NCBI GenBank assembly: GCA_026545225.1
Contig: CM048847.1
Span: forward strand, 6,566,501-6,630,500
Source of the DNA: Cornus controversa
Taxonomy: Eukaryota > Streptophyta > Magnoliopsida > Cornales > Cornaceae
DNA: 64,000 nucleotides
Direction of reading: 5' to 3'
Shown here piece after piece: positions 1-11,050 of the stretch. Positions within the stretch are counted from its first letter, which is position 1. The number at the start of each line of letters is the position of its first letter. The translations under genes and the position numbers were made by a program. Under the pieces are notes generated by a model. It did no database searches and was not told the DNA's origin. It saw nothing but the letters and a program-made list of their open reading frames with translations.

Positions 1-2817
1 CTCCAAGGTGGATAGACCACTGTCACCGAGTATTTACCTACTCCAAGGTGACATAACCGCTCCAACGCCCTCACCGTGACCGAGTATTGACCTACTCTGG
101 GTGATTCAACCGCACTTCCCCGTTTCCTCACAACGGCACCATATATGCATTTCGAACATATAAATACTAAACATTTCAATGTTCACGCCTTACAATGCCT
201 AAGCTAGTTAAAAGTACATAGCATGCATTCCATCTCCACATAAACCCACATATAACCATATACGTGTCATTTCCCTCCCATATATGCAATATGGGTGCAT
301 ATATACATAGCATAATATTTTCATGCATCAACCCATGCTTATGAATACTAAAAGGAAGTATTTAGCATGTTTTTCATCACATTCCAACACGTATAGCACA
401 TACATGTTCAAAACCTGCATAATACCTCATATATGCAAACACTTCAACTTAGCATATTTTTATCATGCTATAACCAATGCATACATTTTCTATAAACAGA
501 TAGCATGCATTTCATTCACGTAACCCTACATGTAAACACGTACATGTCAAATAATGCATATAAATCACATATGCACTTACACTAGCATAAATATAGTCAT
601 GCTCTCATTCAATACATGTATTCACTACAAGTAGCTAACATGCATTCCAATCACAACACATATACACACATATGTATATTACGTCACCCACATATGTATC
701 AAGAACAGATAAAGCACTTAGCACATTTTATGCTTTTCAAATACTTGCCAAAAGTTAAATTCATACTTAGCATGCATTTCTACCACTGCAACCATATATA
801 TATTCACCTATATATATATACTGAACCTCATGCATAAGAGCCACATATGCATACAAGACGACACCTAGCTAAACAGATATTATTTAGCATACTTTTCATA
901 GACTTTGATCTATACATACATGCATATCACAATGCAAACAGGCGATGAATTTAACATGTTATCGCTTCCCAACCCGCACATACATATATATATACACACG
1001 AACATGTATATCCTCTCACATCCCATGTATGTACCACATTCCCTATACACACATATATATAAGCGCCTACATATACATGTATATACACATACCACATATG
1101 ATCAAATTAATAACATATGTAAATTACTCAACGTAAATAAAATGTACGTAAGAGATAGAGGCAAGAATCAACTTGCCTTAGGTCCAGCTCTCAACCGGCC
1201 CGTGCCTGCAAATCGGCCTCTACCAAGTCCGGTCCGGTCCAGTCCTGTGTCGAAGCCCACCCGAACAAATCCACTGGACCACCTCGTTTCCTTTTAATTT
1301 CCGTGTTCGGCCCCATTTAATTTGGCCAACTCCAAACCTCAAACCTATTTTTCCATGTACAAGCCCGCCATCTATGAGGGCCCAAAACCACAAGGCCGCC
1401 ATTCTTGGCCTAAACAACCGCAAACTGAACCCCCCTTGATCAGTCACAAATGAACCCCATGTGCAACCCACACACCACTCGCTACTTAGCCGAAGCCACT
1501 AGCACCCGAATCAAAGGGAATCCACAAACCAAACACCTCAATCAATTCCACGACCACCGCCGAAAACCACCACCAACCGTGAACCTCCAATCACCATAGA
1601 AGAAACCCAAATCCACCAGGAATAACCATTCTCAAGTCACACCAAACACAACTCACCATCCATACATATGTACCTATGTATCACTACTACAAGAAGGCCG
1701 GATCAAAATCAGCCCAAACAAGACAAGAACCCAACTCCGGCCACCACCATGGTCGGGCCGAGACGCCATCCGAAGCCTCAACCGTCTCAAAAACAAATGG
1801 AACCAAACCCATCTTTCATGACCACCAAAAAGAATCTCAACACAATTGGACCCAATCGACTCACCTCAATAGACCCAACGATCCAAGCCAATCAGTCCCA
1901 TCGGCACCACCACGGCCAGCCGCTACCGCCGTGAACAGACCCAGCCGTTCCCAGCCACAACCACACCGGGACAGCCATTGTCGTGCCCATCGTTGCCCAA
2001 CCAGACCACTACGGCCGAGCCAAGTAGAACCCAGCCGAGTTCAGTCCAAAACTGAACCAGCCCCGGCCTCCTCCCACCATCACGACCGCCTTCAGCCACC
2101 ATCAGCCGCTATTCCAGCCGCCGTCGAAGCACCGTCCTCACCGTCGCCGTTCGAAGCTTCGGCCGAACCAGCGAACCACGTCCCTCGTAAGACCCACCAG
2201 CGACCCAGCCGACCGAGCCCCCCCCGCGTCATCGGCAACCACCGTGAGCCGCCGTCACCGGCCCACCGCCAGCGAACCCGCGAACCTGCCGATCTCACCT
2301 TCGGCTTCTCTCTCTCTCTCTCTCTTCTCGGTTTTCTCTCTCCCCGATCTCCTCTCTTTCTTCTTTTTTTTTCTTTTCTTTTCTTTTTTCCTTTTCTTTC
2401 TTTCCTCTTTTCTTCTTTTCTCTTTTCTTTCTTCTCTTCGGCTGACCACACTCTTGGTCCTCTTTTTGGTCCACACATATTACCTATATATTATATACAT
2501 ATATAATATTCTACACCTTACACAAAATACATGTATTCAATGTATTTTCCCCACATCTATACCTACAATCATGTATAGGCACCCACACTTCCTCATAATT
2601 GCGTAAAAGCCCACCATATATTTATAATTAAATATAAATATAGGTACTACGTATATATATATATATATGTATATATATATACATATACACACACCTTCCA
2701 CTTGTATGGAAACATAAATGTCCATACCCTTTCCGGAATTTTAATTAATCCGAAAAAAAAAATTTAATTCCGGTCAAAATTCACCCGGAACCGGTCAAAA
2801 TTATTCCGGTCCTTACA
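1..2817 (-). mobile_element. Partial large LTR (family A, with family B-like left end), minus orientation
   Basis: The right terminus reads ...CCGGTCCTTACA, the reverse complement of the TGTAAGGACCGG start of the complete solo LTR at 42207. The left terminus lies outside the window. Order along the plus strand: a hairpin-module block like that of family B (1-115), an AT-rich stretch rich in ATATGCAT-type words (120-1150), a GC-rich block (1160-2290), a strong pyrimidine tract (2300-2440), a TA microsatellite (2646-2690) and the CCGGTC-rich terminus. Sequence from about 210 rightward follows solo LTR A at 32470-34992, whereas 1-200 follows solo LTR B at 27580-27990, so this copy is a mosaic. 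No internal coding region is visible. The lineage is uncertain: size and TGT...ACA ends would fit a chromovirus such as Tekay/Del, but that is inference. It interrupts the LTR C' that resumes at 2818. Confidence 0.7.
2300..2440. repeat. Polypyrimidine tract inside LTR A
   Basis: About 140 nt of almost pure C/T, beginning as a CT dinucleotide run and then T-rich with scattered C. On the LTR sense strand it is a GA-rich tract. The homologous tract lies at 42600-42725 in solo LTR A on the other strand, between a TA microsatellite and a GC-rich block, so it is a fixed part of this LTR family. A GA-rich leader downstream of a TATA-like region would fit a promoter/5'-leader, but that is inference. 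Confidence 0.75.
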
Positions 2818-3861
2818 TGACGTGTCCAAGTATGTAGTAAATGGGACTTTCGAAAAGTATATGCAACACAATGTCATTAGGCTTGTGGCCTACAATGACA
2901 TATCAAAAGATAAACATGATTTCTAACTAAACATAACCTATCTTTAACAAGCATAGTCCTTCAACCTATCTACTTATCCTACCTTCTAAATGAACCTACG
3001 TGCATCCGAACTACCCTATCTTGGCATGGGCTATATAAGCAAGAAACATCACATTCCATTAAAAACCATTACAAAGCCATCATTTACATTTTTTTTGTGA
3101 AAGTTGTAAATGTTGAGCATTCAAAATAAAATATTTCTACTCTAGGACAAGATGAAGAAATGATATCAAATAAATATATTGAAGAGGTTCACAAATATTA
3201 TACAAAATACTAGGCTAAGTAATCAACATATAAATATAAATCCCAAAGTTGCTACAAAATGAACAAGTTACATGGCTAAGGGTTTCACCCACACCCTAGA
3301 TGGAAAGTTAGTTCAACATAGGAGACATGCAACCCTCCATGGACAGAGATATGAAGCTCCAAAGGGTCTGGTTCAGCTCTTCTTCTCCCTCCTCGAAGTT
3401 GATGTCCCCCTTTTTGCTCAAAACATGCATATATGTCCCTCCACAAGTGTCCTTGGGTCCCAACATACCTATATATCTATATAATTCACCTAATATCTAT
3501 ATGCTCCCCTCACATGTCTCTTTGAAGTCAGAAAGTCCTCAAAAATGACGTGTAAAGGTCATTCTTGGAGGCAAGTGGCAAGACAAGTGGACAAGTGGGC
3601 AAGTGGACAAGTGGTCAACTTGTAGTCTGTAGAATCTCGATTATGCAAAATTGAGGTTTCGCACAATTGAGATTTTGATCATGCGAAATGGATGTTTCGC
3701 ACAATCGAGATTTCGATTGTGCGAAATCAGTATCTCGATTGTGCGAAATGCCTTCTCTAACTTATTGATTTCTTCACTTCCACTACATTTGGTTGGAAAC
3801 ATCGCCCTTTTTGGGATAAAACCTAATATTCAACAAAAACACAAAAATAGCATAAAAATAC
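2818..3861 (-). mobile_element. Fragment of Athila LTR, family C' (left part)
   Basis: Matches 30290-31280 of the 3' LTR at 29991-31360 almost colinearly, including the words AGTATATGCAACACAATGTC and the cluster of TTTCGCACAATCGA-type near-palindromes at 3632-3752. The left part of this LTR is cut by the LTR A insertion ending at 2817. The right part is displaced to 6691-6763 by solo LTR B. The interval holds no gene. Confidence 0.75.
3632..3752. repeat. Cluster of CGAT near-palindromes, core TGTGCG/CGCACA
   Basis: About seven units of the type ATTTCGATTGTGCGAAAT or its complement in 120 bp, some with one or two substitutions. Units alternate in orientation, so neighbours can pair. The same cluster is at 31087-31172 in the other C' LTR. 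A cluster with the same core is in solo LTR B at 5962-6178. Confidence 0.8.
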
Positions 3862-6685
3862 TGTATAGATTGTGCCCAATTTTGATCGATTTTTTTATTT
3901 TTGTCATTTATTGCTTTAAGCATATTTTAAATGATGTTTAATATGTTTTGAATGCGAAAAACATGTTTAGAAGGTTGAAATATGGTTTTGAAAAGTTTTG
4001 GAGACTTTTAAAAAAGTTTGACTTTTTGGTCAACGGGGGCCCAGGATTAGGTTAAGTGAGTCCGGAAATTTTGAAAAAATTTTGAAAAATTTTATTTTTG
4101 ACTATGTACTAAACGAAATGTTTAGAGTGTTAAGGAAGTGATTTCGAGTCCAACGGACTTTTCGAGAATTAATTTCGAGCTCGGGACGGTACATTAAGTG
4201 GTTGGGGGTAAAATGGTCATTTCGCGCTCTTAGGGTTGAGATAAATATCAAAAAGGGTATGAGACATTTCATTTTACAGATCTCTCTCTCTTTCTACGTC
4301 ACCCACTTCTTATGTCTCCCTTCTCTCTAGAGTTTGAGGGCCTTAAGGTGTGATTTGGAAGATCTTGAAGAAGGAAAGTGTGTAGGGGACATCAAGGGCA
4401 TCGGTTTGAACCAATCAAAGTCTCCATTTCGTGAAGTTGAGAAAGCTGAGATTTCTCAAAGTTGAATTCAAAGCATAGGATTTGAGGTAGGGGTGCTAGA
4501 CTCATCTTTACTTTGATTCTATAGGTCACATACTTGTGACATGAAAGATAGATTGGGATTTCTTGAGTTTAGGATTATGTATATGTGTATATATGTATAC
4601 CAATGTGATTATGCATGTATAAATGTCTAGCATGTTGGTTAGAACTTATATATGTTGTGTATGTGTAAATGAGACTATGAATGTTCTTGATGAAAAATGT
4701 GTTCATTTGGTGGAAACATGAAAAATGTGAGTTTTTATAAACTTGTGCATGAAAGATATGATTTTCCTTGTTAAATGCATAAGCATGATGATTTTCATGA
4801 TATGAGTGTGATGGCATTGTGACAATCTTGAGGGAAAGGAAAATGCATTGATTTGACAAAAATGCATTCATGGTGTGGAATAAGTGTATTGATATGATTA
4901 TGTGCACTATATGAAAAGCGAGTTTTTGGGGCATGACAACATTGAGAATTAAGGTGAGGGAATGGTCCCTAGGGTGAAAGACCCAAAACTTGGCCAAGAG
5001 GAGGCGCTCCCTTCGGGTTAGCAACCCGATAAAGCGTAAGCAGAGTTTGGGTGCCGAAGAGACCCTTACTATGGATGGAGTGATAAGCTAGTCCCCATTG
5101 AAGTGATTTATGGATTTATGTGGCGTGAGTTATATGTATATATTGTGGCTTGCTCAATTTCATATATATATATATATACATATGTATGCAAATGCATTGA
5201 GATGTGAAACATCACTCATGATTTGAAAAACGTGATTGTTTATGGGTTAAAAATATGTATACTTGTCATGTAGACATGTAGTGATTTCATATGCATCCAT
5301 GCATGGCCGCGAGTGGGGTTGGGTGGATCATTCCTACTGAGCCGCAGTGTTGCTCACCCCCTATTTATATAAACATTTTCAGATAAGGCGTGGATGGAGG
5401 ATGAAGCATGATTTGCTCAATGGACCTTGTTGGGTTCTCTTTTTTTGGATTTTTGATCTTTTGGGATGTAGATAAATGTCCATGCCGGCTTGTGGCATAT
5501 TGACCATAGTTGTAGTGTTGCCTTTACATTTGTATCTTCTTTTGTTTAGAAACTCCAAATGTAAATGTCACACTTGTAGGAATGATACTTTTGAGAAATG
5601 CATGTATAATGATTTCCGTCGTTTGAGACTTGATGAATGAATGCTTAAAGGACTATTTGATTTCTTTTATGTGTGGTGTTGGAAATGAATTTGGGAATCA
5701 AGGATGGTTTATACACTTGAGTTTTGGGTGTATTGTGAACCTAGGAAATTTATATGATTATGAAGGATTTGAGATTTAAACGCATATGTTGGTGTGTGTG
5801 TATGATGTTATATCATTTGTAATTGGTGTTAGAATCTTTCATTTATGTTATAGACCATGTATGAGAGGTTCTAGGATGATGGAAGGTGGATTGGGCTCCA
5901 AATAGATCATATATAGGGTTGTTGGAGGACTGGGGAGAGCATTTCCATCATGCCAAAATGTCCATTTCGCACAATTGAAGCCCCCATTTCGATTGTGCGA
6001 AGGGGTGATGTTTTATGATGATTTTTAGGGTCCAAACAAAGGGAATTTTGCGCAATCAAAACCCTCATTTCGATCGTGCGAAATATTGCAGGTCTGAGGT
6101 CCCGAGAGGGTGAAAATTTCGCACAATCGAGATTTTTTTCGCACAATCGAGATGCCATTTTCGCACAATCGAAATTACTATTCATAGTATTTTTCAAAAC
6201 TTCGTTTCGACGTAATTTCTTTGTTCTAGATCAGAATTGAGTGTGGTTTTTTTTTTAACTTAAGTATTTTTGGATTCTCTATCCAATGGTGTAGGTCTCA
6301 ATTTCAGATTCTAAATACAGTAAGTTTTGAGGCTTGAAAGTGAGTGATTCTTGAAAGTATGGACAAGTAAATTTCTTCTAAGGTGTATGATTCAATGTAG
6401 GGCCCATGGGGATTGGTTGAGGTGCAGTTGTGTGCATTTATATGCAGCAATTAAGTTAAGCTTCTGTAGTAAGTGAGTGTAAAGAGGGTTCACTAGGTTT
6501 AATGGACAGTCAACCTCTGGTCTTCTGGGAATGGGGAAATCGGGGCGTTATGGCATGGTATTGGAAATGGATACTATCGCATGAGTGTGCTTGAGATAGT
6601 TTATGGGGTTGAGTGAATGGGTTCACACTCGGGATTCGGGGTCGGTCCGGGGAAGTCTCAGCGGTCCGGATTCCAGGGCGTGACA
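3862..6685 (+). mobile_element. Solo LTR, family B, with 5-bp TSD
   Basis: Begins TGTATAGATTGTG and ends AGGGCGTGACA, flanked by the direct repeat AATAC (3857-3861 and 6686-6690). Removing the insert and one AATAC restores a sequence colinear with LTR C' at about 31285-31290, so the boundaries are firm. The 2824-bp length, absence of coding capacity and intact TSD indicate one LTR left after LTR-LTR recombination. Homologous to the minus-strand solo LTR at 26261-28978. Contains a CGAT near-palindrome cluster (5962-6178), a TA microsatellite (5163-5182) and a region with the perfect hairpin CGGGTTAGCAACCCG near 5014-5028. No gene is seen. Confidence 0.85.
5962..6178. repeat. CGAT near-palindrome cluster in solo LTR B, core TGTGCG/CGCACA
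   Basis: About seven units of the form TTTCGCACAATCGAAAT or its complement, spaced irregularly over 215 bp. The segment immediately to the right (AATTGAGTGTGGTTTTTT) is homologous to the flank of the cluster in the other B copy at 26535-26560. There the units have a different core (GATGCATC). Confidence 0.8.
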
Positions 6686-6690
6686 AATAC

Positions 6691-6763
6691 ATAGGTAAAC
6701 ATAAATATTGAATTAACATATGCAATTAAGAAGGTTTAAATGCGCAACATTTAACACTTATCA
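6691..6763 (-). mobile_element. Fragment of Athila LTR, family C' (right terminus)
   Basis: Continues the LTR C' interrupted by solo LTR B: TAGGTAAACATAAATAT... through ...TTAACACTTATCA. It matches 31289-31360 and ends at the LTR terminus TCA. The next base begins Helitron-like sequence, with no PPT following, unlike the copy at 31360. This LTR was therefore either the 5' LTR of an element lying to the left, or a solo LTR. Confidence 0.7.
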
Positions 6764-7999
6764 ATTATGGTTTGTATCTTCTGAATCAGCTACTAAAGGA
6801 ATCTGGTAAGAGTTTAACTGACTTTCCACTAATGCCACTGTCGACTGGCAATTGGAGTACGATCGTGGAAAATAGACTTATCTGGGAACATCATCAACTT
6901 CAAGCCGATGCACAACAATCAAATGTTCAATTTGATGTTGATTGCCTTAATGATGGACAACGTGCTGCTTATAGTGCAATTACTTCTTCAGTTCTAAAAA
7001 ATGATGGGACAACATTTTTCTTAGGTGGGGGTGCTGGAATTGGGAAAACATTTTGTATAATACAATTGTAACAAAATGTTGCAGTATTGGACTCATTGTT
7101 ATCACTGTGGCTTTATCTGGTATTTCTTCTCTATTATTGATTGGGGGTCGTAATGCATATTCTATGTTCTACATTCGACTAGATGTGTTGGAAAATTCAA
7201 GTTGTGGGTTTAGAAAGCAATCATTGCATGCAGAGTTGTTTAGGGAAGCAAAACTAATAATTTGGATGAAGTTTCTATACAACATAGGTATTGTGTGGAA
7301 GCTATTAATCGCACTCTTTAGGATATTTGCGATAATGAGAAGCCATATGGGGGTATTACTGCTATTTTTGGCAGAGATTTTAGACAGATCTTACCAGTTA
7401 TACAAAAGGGCACCCGTGAGAAAATTGTGGGCGCAACTTTAAAATGCTATGTACTCTATAATAAAGTACACGTCTTAATTTTGGATTTGAACATGTGCTT
7501 GAATAACACAGACACTGCAAATGTGGAGTTTTCAAATGTCTTGACGGAGGTAATATTTCTACAAATATACAAGTTATTAATAATTTTACTAGCGTTTTGT
7601 TTTTTGACATCTCACCTTAACAATTTATTTATTTATTTTTAGATTGGATCAAACCCACAAGAAAATATAGAACTTCCATAGACCATACGAATGTGTAGGA
7701 ATTTAAATAACTTACTATGTGCAGTTTATTCAGAGTTGAGTGTTGCGGCTACAGTTACACATAATTTTTTAAATGAGCGTACAATTCTTTCTACCTGAAA
7801 TGATGATGTTAGTACTATCAATAGTGTTGTATTAAATATATTTCTTGGGGAGACGGTTACTTATTTCTCAGCCGACAAAATATTGGAAGATGAGTTAGTA
7901 GATCGAACCATTACTAATCGATATCCTAATGAATTTTTAAACTCATTAGATCCTTCAGGGTTACCACCCTTTAAGCTGAATTTGAAAGTAGGATGTCCA
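6764..7999 (+). pseudogene. Helitron PIF1-like helicase fragment (broken)
   Basis: Encodes the helicase part of a plant Helitron Rep/helicase protein. The frame 6772-7071 has the PIF1 N-terminal signature (LNDGQRAAY) and a Walker A motif [10 protein letters not shown] near 7027-7056; the usual residue after GAG is T. Downstream, in shifted frames, are a Walker B-type IIWDE segment near 7255-7270 (a missing base breaks the frame), [14 protein letters not shown] sequence near 7370-7400, and a C-terminal [16 protein letters not shown] block near 7920-7970. A plausible 93-nt GT...AG intron lies at 7550-7642. There are several frameshifts and stops. No Rep (HUH) domain and no Helitron 5'-TC or 3'-CTRR terminus is visible, so it is a truncated relic joined at about 8000 to Athila DNA. 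Confidence 0.85.
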
Positions 8000-8517
8000 A
8001 TGAAGAAAACATCAGTCTGAGCTGGAGGATTCTCAACAGCATTGAAAATAATAAGCTTAACCTTCATGTTTCCAAATGAGATATCCATGATCCCCGACCT
8101 ACAATTTATGCAAGCATCAGCTCTAGCTAAGAAAGGTCGACCAAGGATCACTAGAATATGCCTCTTAGGATTATGAACTGGCTCAGTGTCAAGTATAATG
8201 AAATCAACAGGAAAGTAGAACTTGTCCACTTTAATGAGCACATCTTCTATGATTCCTTGTGGTTGCTTTGTTGATCTGTCTGCAAATTGCAATACCACCG
8301 AAGTAGGCTTCAATTCTCCCAAGCCCAATTGTAAGTAGACTGAATAGGGTAGCAAATTCACACTTGCACCCAAATTAATAAGAGCTTTATCCACATGGTG
8401 ATCCCCAATGATGCATAAGATAGTTGGGGCACCAGGATCTTTGTACTTGGGAGGAGTGCACTACTGAATGATAGAACTTACTTGTTGTGGCAGCATCACT
8501 TTCTTTGGCACATGGCT
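8000..8517 (-). pseudogene. Athila aspartic protease region (catalytic Asp replaced by Asn)
   Basis: Retroviral-type protease that would cleave the Gag-Pol polyprotein in the virus-like particle. The expected active-site word DLGASVN reads NLGASVN, with the Asn codon at 8374-8376, a G-to-A change on the coding strand. Downstream VDKFYFPVDFIILDTEP and ILGRPFLARADACIN are typical of Athila proteases. A stop follows the gag linker at about 8518 and another stop is near 8465, so the frame is not continuous with gag. The coding sequence ends at the junction near 8000; residues read beyond it are Helitron DNA in antisense. Confidence 0.85.
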
Positions 8518-10319
8518 TTAAGAACGCCTTTTCTGAGTGCACAAGTCCTTCAAAAATTTAGCATAAGGAGGAATTTTCTTGATGGCATCAAGGAGTGGCA
8601 AATTAATTTTCACTTGTCGAAACACCTCCATCATATCATGTAGGTTGTCCCCTTGCTTTCCCAATTTAGATGCTTTAAGGAAACATTGTGGGAAAGGAGC
8701 CTTGGGCTCATAAGGAATTTCAGCACTTGGACTTGTGGTCACTTTTTCTTCTTCTTTCTTCTCACCCACCTTATTATCAATTATTTTCCCACTCCTCAAA
8801 GTGGTAATGGCTTGAACTTGCTCATGGGGTGGATTGTTTGTGGAAGCTTGCATCCCTCTTGGATTAGCAATTGGTTGACTAGGGAGCTTCCCTTCTTCTC
8901 TTCTACTCAATGAAGTAGCAAGTTGTCCAAACTGAGATTCCAGTTTGGCAATGGATTGAGAATGCGAGTGCACTAGCTGAACTGTAGATTGTACTGTTGC
9001 TGCAGTAGCTTACACTGTCTCTATAAGAGAATCAAGCTTGTCAAATTTAGACAAGGTAAGTGTCAGCTTGTCTTCAATAGCAGAAATTCTTTGGGCCATA
9101 GGACTTGTGTTTGATATTGCTGTTGAGGCACAAAAGTCCTAGGTTGATATGATGGTTGCATTGCTGCCCCTTGGTTACTGTAAGAAAAACCAGGATGATT
9201 CCTCCATGTGGGATTGTAAGTATTACTTCGTGGAGGATTCATTGGTCCAGTGAATGTAGCTTGGACTTGCTCATGTTGAACATCAGAAAATTGCCCCATT
9301 GAAGGGCAATTGCTCACATTATGCATAGGACTAGAGCAAAATTCACAAGGGCCTAGCAATGAAGAATTTAAAGTAGAAGGAGTTTGATTGGCAGCAATAA
9401 TTATTGCTACCTTCTTTGCAATTAAATCAATATCAGTTGGCATAGCTTCTGAAGCACCAACCTCATAAATTCCATCAGTCTTCCTTGTAGTGGCATGCCT
9501 GCTAGAACGAGTAGAGGACACATGTTGTAGAGAGTTGTCACTAAGATTTTCAAATAAGGTCCATGCCTCTTCTTCACTCTTCAACATAAAAGTACCTCCA
9601 CAAGATGCATCAACCATCTGTCTATTGGCTTCTGTGTGCCCTTCATGAAAACTCTGCACTAGTTGCCACTCAGGAACTTGATGATGGGGACACTTCCTAA
9701 GAAGGTCCTTGAATCTTTCCCATGTCTCATAAAATTGTTCCCCCTCATGTTGGGAGAAACCAGTGATAGCACGTCTGAACTGATTGGTCTTCCCTATCGA
9801 AAAATATTTCTTGAGAAACTCATGTTGCGTTTGAGTCCAAGTCGTGATAGAACCTACCGGTAGAGAATTGAACCAATACTTTGCTTTGTCTTTCAAGGAG
9901 AATGGAAAAAGTCTCATTTTGAAAGCATCTTCAAAGAAGTTGTGAATTTTTGTAGTTGAGCACACTTCAATGAAGTCATCTAGATGCTTGTAAGGGTCTT
10001 CTTGAGTCAGTCCAAAATAAGATGGTAGCATCTGAATAATGCTGGACTTGATCTCATAATTCTGTGCTGTGACATTAGGTAGTTGAAAACCTGCTGGTGA
10101 GGTATATGTCTCAGGAACATAGTAGTCCCTAAGCAATCTAACTCTTTCTCCATCAGCATTAGGAACAAGGTTGTTATTCCTCTCTTTTGCCATATCTTCA
10201 ATTAATTCTTCCTCTTGCACAATTGTATCAATAGGGATGTTCCTCTGTTGTCTAAGAGTACGTTCAGGCTCAGGATCAAGAGGTATCAAAGGATCAGCTA
10301 CAGAACGACGACCTTGCAT
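8518..10319 (-). pseudogene. gag: Athila gag, family D (one frameshift, one stop)
   Basis: Structural capsid/nucleocapsid protein. Start chosen at 10319 because the MxGRRS...ERTLRQ beginning is shared with the gag at 12766. Domains: variable N-terminus (residues 1-70), DYYVPETY motif (near 85), retrotransposon-gag core (about 115-235, with FPFSLKDKAKYWF and AITGFSQHEGEQF), and a zinc knuckle CEFCSSPMHNVSNC (CX2CX4HX4C, intact). A 1-base loss near 9112 shifts the frame after YQTQ. The C-terminal linker continues at 8518-8973 (KLESQFGQL, REEGKLPSQP, ITTLRSGK). A TAA near 9012 replaces a Glu codon. Otherwise well preserved. On transcription from the LTR at 10464 it would be the first ORF. Confidence 0.9.
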
Positions 10320-10440
10320 ATATTAACCAAAACACCTGAAAAGAAAACAAAAACAAAATTAAAAATAAAATATAAAAATTTTCGAAACTAAAAATCCAAT
10401 TAAAATTAATTCTGTAAAATCCAATCAATCAAATAGATGA

Positions 10441-10458
10441 TCCCCAGCAACGGCGCCA
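10441..10458 (-). promoter_or_regulatory. Primer-binding site, tRNA-Asp type
   Basis: The plus strand reads TCCCCAGCAACGGCGCCA, matching the 3' end of plant tRNA-Asp with one difference (A for G at position 6). It sits 5 nt from the LTR boundary, as usual for Athila. Confidence 0.9.
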
Positions 10459-10463
10459 AAAAT

Positions 10464-11050
10464 TGATTCGTGTGTGAGTGTGACTTAAAAAGTATATCAA
10501 TTAAAATTTTCCACACTTCGCAATAGAACGAATTCCTTGCAGAATAGGACTATCGAAAGGGGTATCGTACCTCAGGGATTATGGTCTGATGAGTTGGAAT
10601 ACTGAATTAATTCTAATTAAATTTGTAAGAAAAGAATTCTGATTTTTTAAACTAAATAAATTAAAAAGTAAAAAATAAAATAAATCAAAGTAAAATAGAA
10701 AGTGAAGATAATATGAGAGAAATCTCAGGTATTTGACTTCACCACTAACTCCACAATCAGTGGTCAATTGAATCAACTATGGGAAATTATATCATGCATA
10801 AGTGGTGTCGGTGGCTACAAACTCACCTTCATCCGTGAAGAAGATAACATATGATTAAGGCTAAGCCATGGACTATCTTCGATTGGCATGAGCCATTTGC
10901 CTAACTACTCTAATCTAGGGTACAGTATGGTTCATCTTCTCTAGGCCTAATCCATCAAAGCTCTTAACAATATATTCAGTGATTACCATTGTGTAATAAT
11001 CGCTCTCATGATCACAGAAAATAAGAGAGATTGAGTTCAATAACAACAAC
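10464..11050 (-). mobile_element. 5' LTR of truncated family D element (left part)
   Basis: Begins TGATTCGTGTGTGAGTG next to the PBS and is colinear with LTRs at 41082, 48444, 54522, 57739 and 59412. It is interrupted at 11050 by the family C element; the target duplication ACAAC is at 11046-11050 and 24081-24085. The closest relative is the 59412-60921 LTR, which shares the GATGAGTTGGAATAC segment. Confidence 0.9.

Larger units (their letters stand above)
8000..10463 (-). mobile_element. Internal region of truncated Athila element, LTR family D
   Basis: Reads right to left from the PBS at 10441-10458 through gag and protease and stops at about 8000, just past the protease, where Helitron sequence begins. 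RT, RNase H, integrase, ORF3 and the 3' LTR are missing. Its 5' LTR starts at 10464 and is split by the insertion at 11051-24080. The gag is close to those at 52655-54226 and 55954-57450 but retains an N-terminal segment those lack. Confidence 0.85.

Noticed and set aside
1676..2506. 276-codon open frame in the GC-rich and pyrimidine part of LTR A
   Set aside because: Composition-driven (Pro/Ser/Arg then Leu/Phe from the CT tract) and not conserved in the homologous LTR at 42207-45346; no recognisable domain.
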